Positions 1-8,641 of a DNA stretch of 47,264 nucleotides are shown here, in pieces. Position 1 is the first letter of the stretch, and the number at the start of each line of letters is the position of its first letter. The notes under the pieces are model-generated. The model was not told the origin of the DNA, did not search any database, and was given only the letters and a program-made list of their open reading frames with translations. Position numbers and translations under genes: made by a program. The stretch comes from Planctomycetota bacterium (GTDB lineage Bacteria > Planctomycetota > UBA1135 > UBA2386). The stretch spans positions 1-47,264 of the forward strand of contig JADLFX010000056.1 of assembly GCA_020849665.1 (NCBI GenBank), read 5' to 3'.

Positions 1-202
1 GGATGTTGCCCGCGGCGTCGGTGATCCGGTCGATCAGCGCCCGCGCCACCTTGCGCTTCTTGCCGTCGACCACGATCTCGATCACCGTCGGCTTGCGGTC
101 CGTGACCTGACCGACCAGCACCTTGCCGTCCTTCAGGTGGACGCGTTCGTCCTCGGGGAGGGGCAGCAGGGACAGGAGTGCGAGCGGGGCTACGTGCAGC
201 AT
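1..202 (-). CDS. Small secreted protein of unknown function, C-terminus cut off by window edge
   Basis: The first 67 codons run off the left edge. The ATG start is followed by a short hydrophobic stretch (LHVAPLALLSLLPLP) that could be a weak signal peptide. A compact charged domain follows (VHLKDGKVLVGQVTDRK, then VVDGKKRKVARALIDRI). An opening of the type 'v.LkdGkvl.G.v' is common in small planctomycete secreted proteins and SH3/Sm-like beta-barrels, but I do not recognise the family. It lies 104 bp downstream of the ELWxxDGT gene on the same strand and could be cotranscribed with it. The reading frame is consistent in base usage with its neighbours. Function is unknown. Confidence 0.6.
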   Translation of the reverse strand, partial: MLHVAPLALLSLLPLPEDERVHLKDGKVLVGQVTDRKPTVIEIVVDGKKRKVARALIDRITDAAGNI

Positions 203-306
203 GGCGGTTCCAGGAAGCAGCGCGGTGAGGATGGACCGAGTGGCCGGGAACGCACCTGACCTGCCGTGGTTCCCCGGCCCGGGCCCCGGCAGGATCGACG
301 CGGGGA

Positions 307-3300
307 CTACCGGCCGACCAGCATGTGCACGCCGTTGCCGAAGCTCAGCGCGGCGAGATAGGCCCCGGCGGGATCCAGGACCACCGCCTGATGGAAGAGC
401 TCGACGCCCAGCAACCCCGGGGAGTTCGGCACGGGCAGCGCCAGGCGCGCGGCGCCGCCGGCGTCGCTGCTGCCGTTGACCACGAGCAGCGGCGCCGGCA
501 CCAGGAGGCTGCATCCGCCCGCGAGCGGCACCGTGCCTCCGCCGGCGCCGAAGAGCAGGCCGAGAGGCGCGGATGGCCGTGCATCGCGCAAGAGGAGTCC
601 GAAGCCGAGGTTGCCGAGCACGGGCAGACCGTCCGGGAGGCTCGCCGGGATTCGCCCACCGGTGCCGGGGCAGCCGCTGCCGTAGGGCTCGGCCAGGGGG
701 GCCTCGATCCGGGCGAGCGGCATGGCCCAGAGTTCCATGCCCCGGTAGTAGTCGTCGGCCGCGAAGAACACGCGGGCGCCGCAGCGCGCGAACCGCGCCG
801 GCGTGCTCGGCGCGACCCCCGGGCCGATGTCGGCCACCAGCACCGTCCCCTGCGGAGTTCCGTCGCTGGTCCACAGTTCGGTCCCCGTCGCGCCGTCGGC
901 GGCGGCGAAGAGCACACGCGCCCCCGAACCCGCGGCAGAGATCGCGGCCGCGACGCCCATGCCGTCCTTGCTGCCCGGCCGGAGATCGCGGAGGCGGAAG
1001 GTGCCCGCCGGCGTGCCGTCGCTGGTCCAGGGTTCGCGCCCGGCAGCGGCATCGGTGGCGGAGAAGAACAGGCGCCCGCCGGCCTTGGTCAGCGCGAGCG
1101 GGTCCTGTGCCGCCGCGCTCACGCGGTACGTGCCGCCGGCCGTCCCGTCGCTGCGCCAGAGCTCGCGCACATTGTTGCCGCCGGTGAGCGCGGTGAAGTA
1201 GAGCACGCCACCCAGCTCCACCAGGTGCTTGGGGAACGAGCCGCTGCCCCCCGCCACCAGGTCGAGGCAGACGGTGCCCACGGTGGTCCCGTCCGTGGCC
1301 CAGAGCTCGACGCCGTTCTGCGGATGGCCCGCGGACCAGAAGAGTCGTTGGCCGGCCACGCACAGCCCGCTGGGCGAGGAGCTGGCCCCCGGCACGAGGT
1401 CGAGGAAGAGCGCCGTGCCCGCGGCCGTCCCGTCGCTCCGCCACGGCTCCGCGCCCGTGACGCCGTCGTCGGCCCGGAACCACAGGGCGCCCGCGAACGC
1501 GACGAGGTCCCCGGGCGGCGATCCGAACAGGAACTGGACCGGGAACGTGCGCAAGGCACTCGTGCCCGCAGGCGTCCCGTCGGTGACGTACAAGGAGGCG
1601 CTGGACGTCGCCGAGGTCACGAAGAAGAGCTGCCGCCGGACGACCGTCATGGAGGCCGGGCTGCTCGAGATGACTCCTGCCGTCAGGTCGGCGAAGAGTC
1701 GCGTGCCCGCGCTCGAACCGTCGCTGACCCAGAGCTCCACGCCGGTGCTGGGCTCGTTGGCCGCGAAGAAGAGGCGCCCCTGGAAGTGCACGAACGGCCC
1801 CGGGAACGAGCTGTATTCCCCCGGCCAGACGTCGACCAGCTGGTAGGTGCCCGCGGCGGTGCCGTCGCTCACCCAGGGCTCGGTGCCGGTGACCCCGTCG
1901 CTGGCGCGAAACACCACCCGGTCCCCGATCGCGGCGATGTCCTGCGGCGCGGAGCCGCTAGCGATGAGGCTGATGTCGACCAGCATCCGCGTGCCGGCGG
2001 CCGTCCCGTCGCTGCGCCAGAGTTCGGAGCCGTGCAGCCCGTCATCCGCGGCGAAGAGCAGCGCGCCGCCATGCGCGATCATGTCTTTGATCAGCGGGAA
2101 GCTGCCGTTCGCGCCGGCTTGGATGTCGAGCACGAGGCGCGTGCCCGCCGGGCTGGCGTCGGTACACCACAGCTCGCGGCCGGATCCGGGAGTCGCGGCC
2201 TGGAAGAACACGAGTCCACCCACCGGTGTGAACCGCTCGGGGGTCGAGTCGCCGGGGCCGGCATTCAGGTCGCCGAGTCGCAAGGTCGTCGCCGCCGTGC
2301 CCCCCGACACCCATGGCTCGCGGCCGGTCGCGACCTCGGTCGCGCTGAACAGGACGTTGGCGCCGGCGGCGGAGATCTCCTTCGGGTCGCTCGAGGCTGC
2401 GCCCGGTGCGGCATCCGCCACCAGGACCGTGCCCGCCACCGTGCCGTCGCTGCGCCACAGCTCCCGTCCGTGCGTGCCGTCGTCGGCCGCGAAGTAGACA
2501 TGGTTCTGCACCCGGACGAGCGGGAAGGGCGCGCCGGAACCGGCGCCCGGCTGGATGTCCTTCAAGACGAAGGTGCCCACCACCGAACCGTCGCTGCGCC
2601 ACAGCTCGGTCCCGAGCGTGGGATGCGTGGCGGTGAAGAGCAGGACGCCACCGACGGCCGTGAGATACCCCGGGTACGAGCCCGCGGCGCCGGGAACCAG
2701 GTCCGCCACGCGCGCCGTCCCCGCGGCCGTGCCATCGGTGCGCCACAACTCGCGGTCGGAGCCCTTGGTCGCGCTGAAGTACACCACGCCCTGCAGCTCG
2801 GCGAAGCCGAGGGGAATCGAGCTCGCGGGAGAGTTGTCGAGGTCCGCCACCATCACCGTCCCCGCCGCCGTGCCGTCCGAGCGCCAGAGTTCCTCCCCCG
2901 TGTTGGGGTCGGTCGCGGCGAAGAGCAGCATGCCGCTCGCTGCGAACAGGTGGCGCGGCGACGCCGTGCCCGGACCCGGGACGATGTCGTGCACCATGTA
3001 CGTGCCGGCGGGGGTGCCATCCGTGCGCCAGAGTTCCTGGCCGGACGACGCGGTGTTCGCCAGGAAGTACACGACCCCGTTCCAGAGCACGAAGTTCTGC
3101 GCCTGCATGCCCTCCATGAAGTCCATCCCGCGGACGATCGCGGTGCCGGCCGCGGTGCCGTCCGTCGACCAGAGCTGGGTGCCGCGGGAATGGTCCATGC
3201 CCTGGAAGAACGTGCGGCCGAGCGCGCCGAAGAAGCGCGCCGGGAACGACCCCTGGTCGCGGACCGGGGGCCGGGTGTTGATGTCCTTGACCAGGACCTG

Positions 3301-3372
3301 GGCTCCCAGGGGCGCGAGGGTGCAGGCGAGAACCAGGAGGGTGCGAGCCCTCCGGCAGGAGGCGGTGCGCAT
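307..3372 (-). CDS. Secreted ELWxxDGT-repeat protein with planctomycete-type C-terminal module
   Basis: The protein is 1,021 aa. The ATG was chosen because it opens a signal peptide (MRTASCRRARTLLVLACTLAPLGAQ) and upstream sequence in the same frame is low-complexity. A VLAC tetrad makes a lipoprotein possible, but cleavage after LGA seems more natural. About 17 repeats of roughly 48 residues fill the body, each with an ELWRSDGTAAGT-like core (variants EPWVSDGTAAGT, ELWATDGTTVGT). This is the ELWxxDGT repeat family, probably a beta-propeller or solenoid outside the cytoplasm. The last 127 residues start at YGSGCPGTGG and end FHQAVVLDPAG...SFGNG..LVGR, the module shared with three other proteins in this window. 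It sits 194 bp downstream of priA. Function is unknown; a cell-surface or extracellular role is inferred. Confidence 0.88.
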   Translation of the reverse strand: MRTASCRRARTLLVLACTLAPLGAQVLVKDINTRPPVRDQGSFPARFFGALGRTFFQGMDHSRGTQLWSTDGTAAGTAIVRGMDFMEGMQAQNFVLWNGVVYFLANTASSGQELWRTDGTPAGTYMVHDIVPGPGTASPRHLFAASGMLLFAATDPNTGEELWRSDGTAAGTVMVADLDNSPASSIPLGFAELQGVVYFSATKGSDRELWRTDGTAAGTARVADLVPGAAGSYPGYLTAVGGVLLFTATHPTLGTELWRSDGSVVGTFVLKDIQPGAGSGAPFPLVRVQNHVYFAADDGTHGRELWRSDGTVAGTVLVADAAPGAASSDPKEISAAGANVLFSATEVATGREPWVSGGTAATTLRLGDLNAGPGDSTPERFTPVGGLVFFQAATPGSGRELWCTDASPAGTRLVLDIQAGANGSFPLIKDMIAHGGALLFAADDGLHGSELWRSDGTAAGTRMLVDISLIASGSAPQDIAAIGDRVVFRASDGVTGTEPWVSDGTAAGTYQLVDVWPGEYSSFPGPFVHFQGRLFFAANEPSTGVELWVSDGSSAGTRLFADLTAGVISSSPASMTVVRRQLFFVTSATSSASLYVTDGTPAGTSALRTFPVQFLFGSPPGDLVAFAGALWFRADDGVTGAEPWRSDGTAAGTALFLDLVPGASSSPSGLCVAGQRLFWSAGHPQNGVELWATDGTTVGTVCLDLVAGGSGSFPKHLVELGGVLYFTALTGGNNVRELWRSDGTAGGTYRVSAAAQDPLALTKAGGRLFFSATDAAAGREPWTSDGTPAGTFRLRDLRPGSKDGMGVAAAISAAGSGARVLFAAADGATGTELWTSDGTPQGTVLVADIGPGVAPSTPARFARCGARVFFAADDYYRGMELWAMPLARIEAPLAEPYGSGCPGTGGRIPASLPDGLPVLGNLGFGLLLRDARPSAPLGLLFGAGGGTVPLAGGCSLLVPAPLLVVNGSSDAGGAARLALPVPNSPGLLGVELFHQAVVLDPAGAYLAALSFGNGVHMLVGR

Positions 3373-3566
3373 GCGCGGATCGGGTGCAGGGGCGGAGCGA
3401 GGATCTGGCGGGCGGGATCTTCTGCGGCTCGCCGGGCCGTGCCCAGCCCCACCCGCCGCGCAGCCCGCGCACGTGTGGCGTTTTTCCCACCACGCTCGCC
3501 CGGGACCGGCGGGACGACCGCCGCACTCCGCGCCGCCGGGCGCGATCCGCATGGCGGCCGCGCCGC

Positions 3567-5783
3567 TCAGAGCAGCGAGCCGGGGTCCACGTCGAGCGTC
3601 ACGCGCAGGGTCTGCGTGGTGCGGTCCTCGACGGTGGCCAGCCGCGCCATCGCCGCGAGGAACGCCTCGCGGGTGGCGCACTTCACCAGCACGTGCATGC
3701 GGTGGCGGTCCTTGAGCCGCTCCTGGATCGCCGGCGCCGGACCGAGCGGCACCACCCCGGGCAGGTCGCGCAGCGTCCCCGCAACCTCGGCGCTCTGCGC
3801 CTGCACGGTGGGCAGCGCGAGCCCCTCGAAGAGCACGCGCACCAGGCGGCTGTACGGCGGGTAGCCCGTGTCGCGCCGGAAGCCGAGTTCGGTCCGCACG
3901 AACGCGTCGTAGTCGAGGCGCGCCGCCGCCTGGATGGCGTAGTTGTCTGGGTTCAGCGTCTGGAACACGACGATCCCCGGCTTGTCGCCGCGGCCGGCGC
4001 GGCCGGCGACCTGGGAGAGCAGCTGGAACGTGCGCTCGGCGGCGCGGTAGTCGGGGACGAAGAGTCCGGTGTCCGCGCTGATCACCCCCACGAGGGTGAC
4101 GTCGGGGAAGTCGTGGCCCTTGGCCAGCATCTGGGTGCCCACCAGGATGTCGATCTGCTTCTTGCGGAACGCGGTGAGGATCTGCTCGTGACTCCCGCGC
4201 GCCGCCGTCGTGTCGGCGTCCATGCGCACCACGATCCGGTCCGGGAAGAGCCCCTTCACCGCCTCGGTCACGCGCTCGGTGCCGGTGCCCAGCTCGTGCA
4301 GCCGCGGATGGCTGCAGGTCGGGCACATCTCCGGCCGCCGCCGCTCGGCGCAGCAGTAGTGGCAGACCAGCCGCCCGCGCCGCAGGTGGTAGGTCATGGT
4401 GACGGCGCAGCGCTCGCAGCGCAGGGTCGAGCCGCACTTGCCGCAGATCAGCACCGGCGCGAAGCCTCGGCGGTTCAGGAACAGGATCACCTGATCGCGC
4501 GCGCGCATGCGCTCCTCCATCAGCCGGCGCAGCGTGCGGCTGATCGGCACGCCGTTCACCCAGTCGGGCTTCTCGGCGACGCGCAGGTCCTCGATCACGA
4601 TGCGCGGCAGCTGCCCGGCCCCGGCCCGCTGGCGCAGCTCGAGCAGCCGGTAGGCGCCGCGCCGCGCGCGACCGTAGCTCTCGAGGCTGGGCGTGGCCGA
4701 GCCCAGGATCACCGGCGCCGACTCGATCTCCCCGCGCGCCACCGCCATCTCGCGCGCGTGATAGCGCGGCGTGTTCTCCTGCTTGAAGGTGCCCTCGTGC
4801 TCCTCGTCCACCACGATCAGGCCCAGGTCGCGCAGCGGCGCGAAGAGCGCCGAGCGCGCCCCCACCACGACCTGCGCGCGGCCGCTCAGGATCTGCCGCC
4901 ACTGCTGCCCGCGTTGCGCCTCGGTCAGGCCGGAGTGCAGCACCGCCACGTCGGGGAAGCGGGCGCGGAAGCGCCCCACGGTCTGCGGCGTGAGCGAGAT
5001 CTCCGGCACGAGCACGATCGCGCCGCGGCCCTGCGCGCGCACGGCCTCCAGCACGTGCAGGTACACCTCGGTCTTGCCGCTGCCGGTCACGCCGTGCAGC
5101 AGGAACACCTCGTGACGGCGCGCCGCCACCGCGGCGCGCACCGCATCCGCCGCGGCCAGCTGCTCGGCGTTGAGCTCGTGGCGCACGACGGTCTCGCCGG
5201 TGCCCAGGGCCAGATCCTCGCCGCGCTGCGCCACCAGCACGCGGCGCAGCAGGCCGTGCTTGACCAGGGTCTGCCAGGGGCTGTCGCTCGTGCCGGTGCG
5301 CCGGCGCACGTCCAGGACCGGCATCGGCGCGCCGAACTCTGCCACCGCGCGCAGCACGCGCGAGCGCTCCTGCGCCTTCTCCTCCAGGTCGAGCCAGCTC
5401 CGCTCGGCCTCGGCGAAGGTCACCGCCAGCTCCAGGTGGGGGATGCGCCGTTCGCCCCGCGCCTTGGCGGCGGCCGGCAGGGTGGCGTCGAGCGCCTCGC
5501 CCAGGCTGCAGCCGTACTCCTCCGCGATCCGGCGGGCCAGGACCAGGAGCGCCGGCGGCAGCACGGTGCCGGCATCCACGATCCGCTCGATCGGCCGCAC
5601 CTTGCCGGGCGCCAGGGTGCACGCCACCCCCACCGCGGTCACCACGCCCGGCATGCGCCGGCCGCGGAACGGCACGAGCACGCGGTTGCCCACCTCGGCG
5701 CGGAGCCCCGCGGGCAGCGCGTAGGTGAACTCCCGGCGCAGCGGCAGGTTCAGGGCGACGTCGAGGTAGACGGGAGCGGACAC
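3567..5783 (-). CDS. priA: Primosomal protein N' (replication restart helicase PriA)
   Basis: The protein is 738 aa, the usual PriA length. It is a superfamily 2 DNA helicase that recognises stalled forks and reloads the replicative helicase. Visible features are an N-terminal DNA-binding region beginning YLDVALNLPLRREFTYALP, Walker A GVTGSGKT (231-238), the DEEH Walker B box (326-329) and a zinc-binding cysteine cluster inserted in the helicase core (CGKCGS, CERC, CHYCC, CPTC, roughly 440-490). Helicase motifs GTQMLAKGHDFPDVTLVG and QVAGRAGRG follow. The start is GTG; it begins exactly at the conserved N-terminus (MSAPVYLDVALN). The gene lies 67 bp downstream of the MazG-like gene, probably as the distal member of the pgsA-pgpA cluster. 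Confidence 0.97.
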   Translation of the reverse strand: MSAPVYLDVALNLPLRREFTYALPAGLRAEVGNRVLVPFRGRRMPGVVTAVGVACTLAPGKVRPIERIVDAGTVLPPALLVLARRIAEEYGCSLGEALDATLPAAAKARGERRIPHLELAVTFAEAERSWLDLEEKAQERSRVLRAVAEFGAPMPVLDVRRRTGTSDSPWQTLVKHGLLRRVLVAQRGEDLALGTGETVVRHELNAEQLAAADAVRAAVAARRHEVFLLHGVTGSGKTEVYLHVLEAVRAQGRGAIVLVPEISLTPQTVGRFRARFPDVAVLHSGLTEAQRGQQWRQILSGRAQVVVGARSALFAPLRDLGLIVVDEEHEGTFKQENTPRYHAREMAVARGEIESAPVILGSATPSLESYGRARRGAYRLLELRQRAGAGQLPRIVIEDLRVAEKPDWVNGVPISRTLRRLMEERMRARDQVILFLNRRGFAPVLICGKCGSTLRCERCAVTMTYHLRRGRLVCHYCCAERRRPEMCPTCSHPRLHELGTGTERVTEAVKGLFPDRIVVRMDADTTAARGSHEQILTAFRKKQIDILVGTQMLAKGHDFPDVTLVGVISADTGLFVPDYRAAERTFQLLSQVAGRAGRGDKPGIVVFQTLNPDNYAIQAAARLDYDAFVRTELGFRRDTGYPPYSRLVRVLFEGLALPTVQAQSAEVAGTLRDLPGVVPLGPAPAIQERLKDRHRMHVLVKCATREAFLAAMARLATVEDRTTQTLRVTLDVDPGSLL

Positions 5784-5850
5784 GGCGTGGATCCCAGCTT
5801 GCCGCCGCCGCGCAGGAAGGGAAGCCCGCGGCGGCGCGGGCCCGACCCGC

Positions 5851-6126
5851 TCACGGGCACGCGCACGGCGTGGCGTGGCAACGCGGACAGCCGGGCCCGT
5901 ACTTCTGCTGCCCGAGCGCCTCCAGGTCGAGGCCGTGCAGGCTGGCCAGCGTGGCCAGCCACGCGTAGACGTCCGCGAACTCCTCGGCCAGGTTGTGGCG
6001 CTCGCCCCTGCGGATCGCGCGCACCAGCTCGCCCACCTCCTCCACGAACCAGAGCAGCGTGCCCTGCACTCCCCGCGCCTGATCGCGAGCGAAGTAGATC
6101 TCCTCGATGCGCTTCTGGAAGTTCAT
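5851..6126 (-). CDS. MazG-like nucleotide pyrophosphohydrolase domain protein
   Basis: The protein is 91 aa, all-alpha, with the MazG-type metal-binding pattern: EEVGEL at about 29-34 and EEFADVYAW at 48-56, the usual ExxE and ExxD pairs. Such proteins hydrolyse (d)NTPs to monophosphate and pyrophosphate, and small single-domain forms often act as house-cleaning enzymes. The C-terminus is a cysteine knuckle, GCPRCHATPCACP, that could bind zinc; I recall similar tails in other small MazG-like proteins. The ATG overlaps the stop of the upstream gene by 4 nt (ATGA), implying translational coupling. The start was chosen by that overlap and by the conserved MNFQKRIEEIY opening. The physiological substrate cannot be read from sequence. 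Confidence 0.85.
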   Translation of the reverse strand: MNFQKRIEEIYFARDQARGVQGTLLWFVEEVGELVRAIRRGERHNLAEEFADVYAWLATLASLHGLDLEALGQQKYGPGCPRCHATPCACP

Positions 6127-7214
6127 GCCATCCTCTTGGCGGTGAGCAGCACCACGTCCTCGTGCGGCGGCTCGTCGCCGGGGCCGAGCGAGCCGAGCAC
6201 CAGGTTCAGGAATGCGGACGTGTGCTTGGGGGCGTGCTCGCGCACCAGCTCGCGCAGGGCCTGATCGCGCCCCACCGCCTCGTTCACCAGGACCAGGCGC
6301 ACCCCGGGGGCGGCCTCGATGCGCGCCGAGCGCAGGGCCTTCTCGAACACCGGGCCGTCGTCGAGGCCGAGCGCGATCCCCTCCGCGGCGAGTTCCTGCA
6401 CCTGGCCGCGCGCGCACAGCCACAGCGGCGTGCGCGCGCCGCACTGATAGAGCTTCACCCCTTCCGCGCCCAGCTCCAGCAGGCTCGCCAGGGCGCAGGC
6501 GCCGCGCGGCAGCGCGTCGTGCAGGACCTTGTTGGTGTGGGCGAGCGCCTTGCGCGCGGTCACGCCCTGGCGCAGGGCACGCATCAGCTCGTCGCGGGCC
6601 ATGCGCCCGGCCAGCACCCCCAGCGTGCCGTCGCCCTCCCCGCGCACCACGAAGAGGATCGTGCCTCCCGCCCCCTTGCCGCTGCCGTAGTAGTCGAGGC
6701 CGCCGCGCTCGCCGGCCGCCATCGACCCGTCCACCTCGAAGCCCTCGGCCTCGTCCAGGTGCTGCGGCAGGGCACGGTCGCGCATCTCCCGCACCTGGGG
6801 GTCGCGGCCCGCGCTGGGCACCTCGGCGCGCGCCTGCAGGGCGTTCATGTCCTCGTTGAGGTACTGGAGGCCGCGCGCCAGGGCGCCGACCTCGTCGTTG
6901 CCGCCGAAGCGGATCCGGAGATCGCTGTTCTTGCTGCCGACGCGCTGGATCGCGAGCACGAGGTCGGTGAGCTTCTGGCCGAGGTCGTTGGCCAGGAACC
7001 ACGCCACGCCCGCCACCACGCTCCCTGCGAGGACCGCGACCACCAGGGCCAGCGCCCACGCCTTCCGGCGCGCCTCGCCCTCGGCGGGCGGCTGGAAGTG
7101 GTTGCTCAAGAGCAAGAGGGCCAGCGCGGCGGCCACGCATCCGGCGAGGCCGAGGAGGAGGGCGAAGCGGCGCGCGATGCGCCCGCGGCGTCCGCCGCGT
7201 CCGCGCGCACTCAT
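6123..7214 (-). CDS. Membrane HAMP protein with divergent SpoIIE/PP2C-like phosphatase domain
   Basis: The protein is 363 aa. Two predicted membrane segments (about 18-37 and 54-74) enclose only a short loop, so there is no large sensor. A HAMP-like region (about 75-125, NDEVGALARGLQYLNEDM) is followed by a C-terminal domain with the layout of a SpoIIE-type PP2C phosphatase: ALPQHLDEAEGFEVDGSMAAGERGG near 148-172, then a beta-rich core, ending in PPHEDVVLLTAKR. Such domains normally dephosphorylate anti-anti-sigma factors. The metal-binding GGD-[FY]-YD and DVSGKG motifs are not intact (GGLDYYG and GEGDGTLGVLAG instead), so catalytic activity is doubtful. The stop overlaps the MazG-like start by 4 nt. 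No anti-sigma partner is encoded nearby. Confidence 0.75.
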   Translation of the reverse strand: MSARGRGGRRGRIARRFALLLGLAGCVAAALALLLLSNHFQPPAEGEARRKAWALALVVAVLAGSVVAGVAWFLANDLGQKLTDLVLAIQRVGSKNSDLRIRFGGNDEVGALARGLQYLNEDMNALQARAEVPSAGRDPQVREMRDRALPQHLDEAEGFEVDGSMAAGERGGLDYYGSGKGAGGTILFVVRGEGDGTLGVLAGRMARDELMRALRQGVTARKALAHTNKVLHDALPRGACALASLLELGAEGVKLYQCGARTPLWLCARGQVQELAAEGIALGLDDGPVFEKALRSARIEAAPGVRLVLVNEAVGRDQALRELVREHAPKHTSAFLNLVLGSLGPGDEPPHEDVVLLTAKRMA

Positions 7215-7269
7215 CGCCGGGCCCCCCGTGCGCCGCGCGGCGCGGCGGCGGCCGGACTCGCGACGGAGC

Positions 7270-7761
7270 TCACGCCCACCCCACCCGACCGAGGATCAGC
7301 ACACCGACACCCGCGTAGAGGCCCGCCATCACGTCGTCCATCATGATGCCGCAGCCCCCCGGCAGATGCTCCAGGCGGCGGATGGGCGGCGGCTTGACGA
7401 CGTCGAAGGCGCGGAACCACGCGAACGCGACGGCATGCGTGAGCGGAGTCGGATCGCCGCGCACCGCGGCAGCCAGGGTCAGCGTGACCAGGTAGCCGAC
7501 CACCTCGTCCAGGACGAAGGAGCGCGGGTCCTCGCCGCCCAGGACCCGGCGTGCGAACGGTCCCAGGCGGCAGCCGATCGCCAGGAGCACCAGGGCCAGC
7601 AGCGCGAGGGTCACGGCCAGGGCCGGTCCCTGGACCAGGACCTGCGCCACGACCGCCAGGACCACGCCCCCCAGGGTGCCGAAGGTCCCTGGCGCGGCGG
7701 GCGCCAGACCCAGGCCGCCGGCCGTGGCCAGGAGCCAGGCGATCCGGTCGCCGAGGGCCAT
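7270..7761 (-). CDS. pgpA: Phosphatidylglycerophosphatase A
   Basis: The protein is 163 aa, typical of PgpA. It removes phosphate from phosphatidylglycerol-3-phosphate to give phosphatidylglycerol, at the inner membrane. The family signature GLGLAPAAPGTFGTLGG is near the N-terminus (about 16-32). The acidic motif FVLDEVVGY follows, then the C-terminal FDVVKPPPIRRLEHLPGG and IMMDDVMAGLYAG motifs. Several hydrophobic segments span the middle. It lies 6 bp downstream of pgsA, whose product makes its substrate, so the two consecutive steps of phosphatidylglycerol synthesis are encoded together. The start is ATG with the conserved MALGDRIAWLLATAGG opening. Confidence 0.95.
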   Translation of the reverse strand: MALGDRIAWLLATAGGLGLAPAAPGTFGTLGGVVLAVVAQVLVQGPALAVTLALLALVLLAIGCRLGPFARRVLGGEDPRSFVLDEVVGYLVTLTLAAAVRGDPTPLTHAVAFAWFRAFDVVKPPPIRRLEHLPGGCGIMMDDVMAGLYAGVGVLILGRVGWA

Positions 7762-7767
7762 GGCGGC

Positions 7768-8355
7768 TCAGGACTCCCGCAGGTGCGGCCAGGCCTTGGC
7801 CAGGTAGGTGAACATCGAGACCACGGTCAGCAGGAGCGTGATCCACACGCCGAGGGCGGCGACGGTCTCGAAGGTGGCGGTGCCCGCGGCGAGCGTCAGG
7901 AGTGCCCCCACGGTGATGCACTGCGCCACCATCTTGAGCTTGCCTAGGCGATCGGCGGGGAACTTGTGCCCCTTCGCCTCTACGAGCCCGCGCAGGGTCG
8001 TCACCAGGAACTCCCGGGTCACGACCACGACGACGACCCAGCTGGGCATGCAGCGCGCGGCCTCGGGGTGGTGCAGGAGCGAGATCATCACGCCGCAGAC
8101 CAGGACCTTGTCGACGAACGGATCCGCCACGCGGCCCAGCGCCGTGACCTGGTTGCGGCTGCGGGCCAGATAGCCGTCGAGGAAGTCGGTGCCGGCGGCC
8201 AGCACGAAGAGCGCGAACGCCGCCCACACCAGGGCACCGCCCGTCCCGGGATCGGTCACGATTTCCAGGAGCGCGATGCAGGCGAACGCCAGGAGGAGGC
8301 GCGCGAGCGTGACGGCGTTGGGGAGATTCACGATGGGCGGCTGGTGCCGCGACAC
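7768..8355 (-). CDS. pgsA: CDP-diacylglycerol--glycerol-3-phosphate 3-phosphatidyltransferase
   Basis: The protein is 195 aa. It is a membrane enzyme joining CDP-diacylglycerol and glycerol-3-phosphate into phosphatidylglycerophosphate. The CDP-alcohol phosphatidyltransferase signature D-G-x2-A-R-x8-G-x3-D-x3-D is complete: DGYLARSRNQVTALGRVADP followed by FVDK. The N-terminus NLPNAVTLARLLLAF is typical of PgsA. Several transmembrane segments follow. The longest frame begins at a GTG encoding MSRHQPPIVNLPNAV; a second GTG eight codons in (VNLPNAV) is an equally good start by family comparison. pgpA follows after 6 bp. The specific assignment to PgsA rather than another CDP-alcohol transferase rests on the pairing with pgpA. 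Confidence 0.93.
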   Translation of the reverse strand: MSRHQPPIVNLPNAVTLARLLLAFACIALLEIVTDPGTGGALVWAAFALFVLAAGTDFLDGYLARSRNQVTALGRVADPFVDKVLVCGVMISLLHHPEAARCMPSWVVVVVVTREFLVTTLRGLVEAKGHKFPADRLGKLKMVAQCITVGALLTLAAGTATFETVAALGVWITLLLTVVSMFTYLAKAWPHLRES

Positions 8356-8556
8356 GTCGTGTGGCGCGGAAACGGCGGTGATCGTCGCAGGCCCGCCTGC
8401 GAACCGCCCGGGAGATCCCTGCGGACCCGAGACCCAGGGTCCGCGCGGCGGCGCGGGTCAGGGACGACGGACGGAGGCCGAGGCGGTCCGGGGCATCCTG
8501 GGCGGGGCTGGTGCGTGATTCAAGGGCGGCACCGGCCCGCGCGGGGAATGGCTGCG

Positions 8557-8580
8557 CCGCCGCCGGGTTCACGGCGGCGG
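8557..8580 (-). terminator. Candidate hairpin (second of two) downstream of rimO
   Basis: A 9-bp perfect stem, CCGCCGCCG / CGGCGGCGG, encloses a 6-nt loop. It lies about 60-85 nt past the rimO stop on the transcribed strand. There is no U-tract, so it is a weak intrinsic terminator by the classical model. It may simply reflect high GC content. Confidence 0.35.
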
Positions 8581-8594
8581 GCGCGCGCCTCGTT

Positions 8595-8620
8595 CGCGCC
8601 CGCGGGCCGCCGCGGGCGCG
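8595..8620 (-). terminator. Strong hairpin just downstream of rimO, candidate terminator
   Basis: A perfect 11-bp stem, CGCGCCCGCGG / CCGCGGGCGCG, has a 4-nt loop and begins 22 nt after the rimO stop codon. The position and stability suit a transcription end or 3' stabiliser. No U-run follows, so factor-dependent or structure-only termination would be required. Confidence 0.5.
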
Positions 8621-8641
8621 GCCGTGCGGACGGCACCTGCC

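Noticed and set aside
3300..3372. Lipoprotein signal (VLAC) in the ELWxxDGT protein
   Set aside because: The tetrad lies early in the hydrophobic core, and a good signal peptidase I site follows at LGA-Q, like the other three module-bearing proteins that end in AAQ; left as a remote alternative.
3384..7346. Very long plus-strand open frame (1,320 codons) opposite priA and neighbours
   Set aside because: It is antisense to priA, the MazG-like gene and the HAMP protein, and its product is Arg/Ala/Gly/His-rich low-complexity sequence; typical GC-driven shadow frame.
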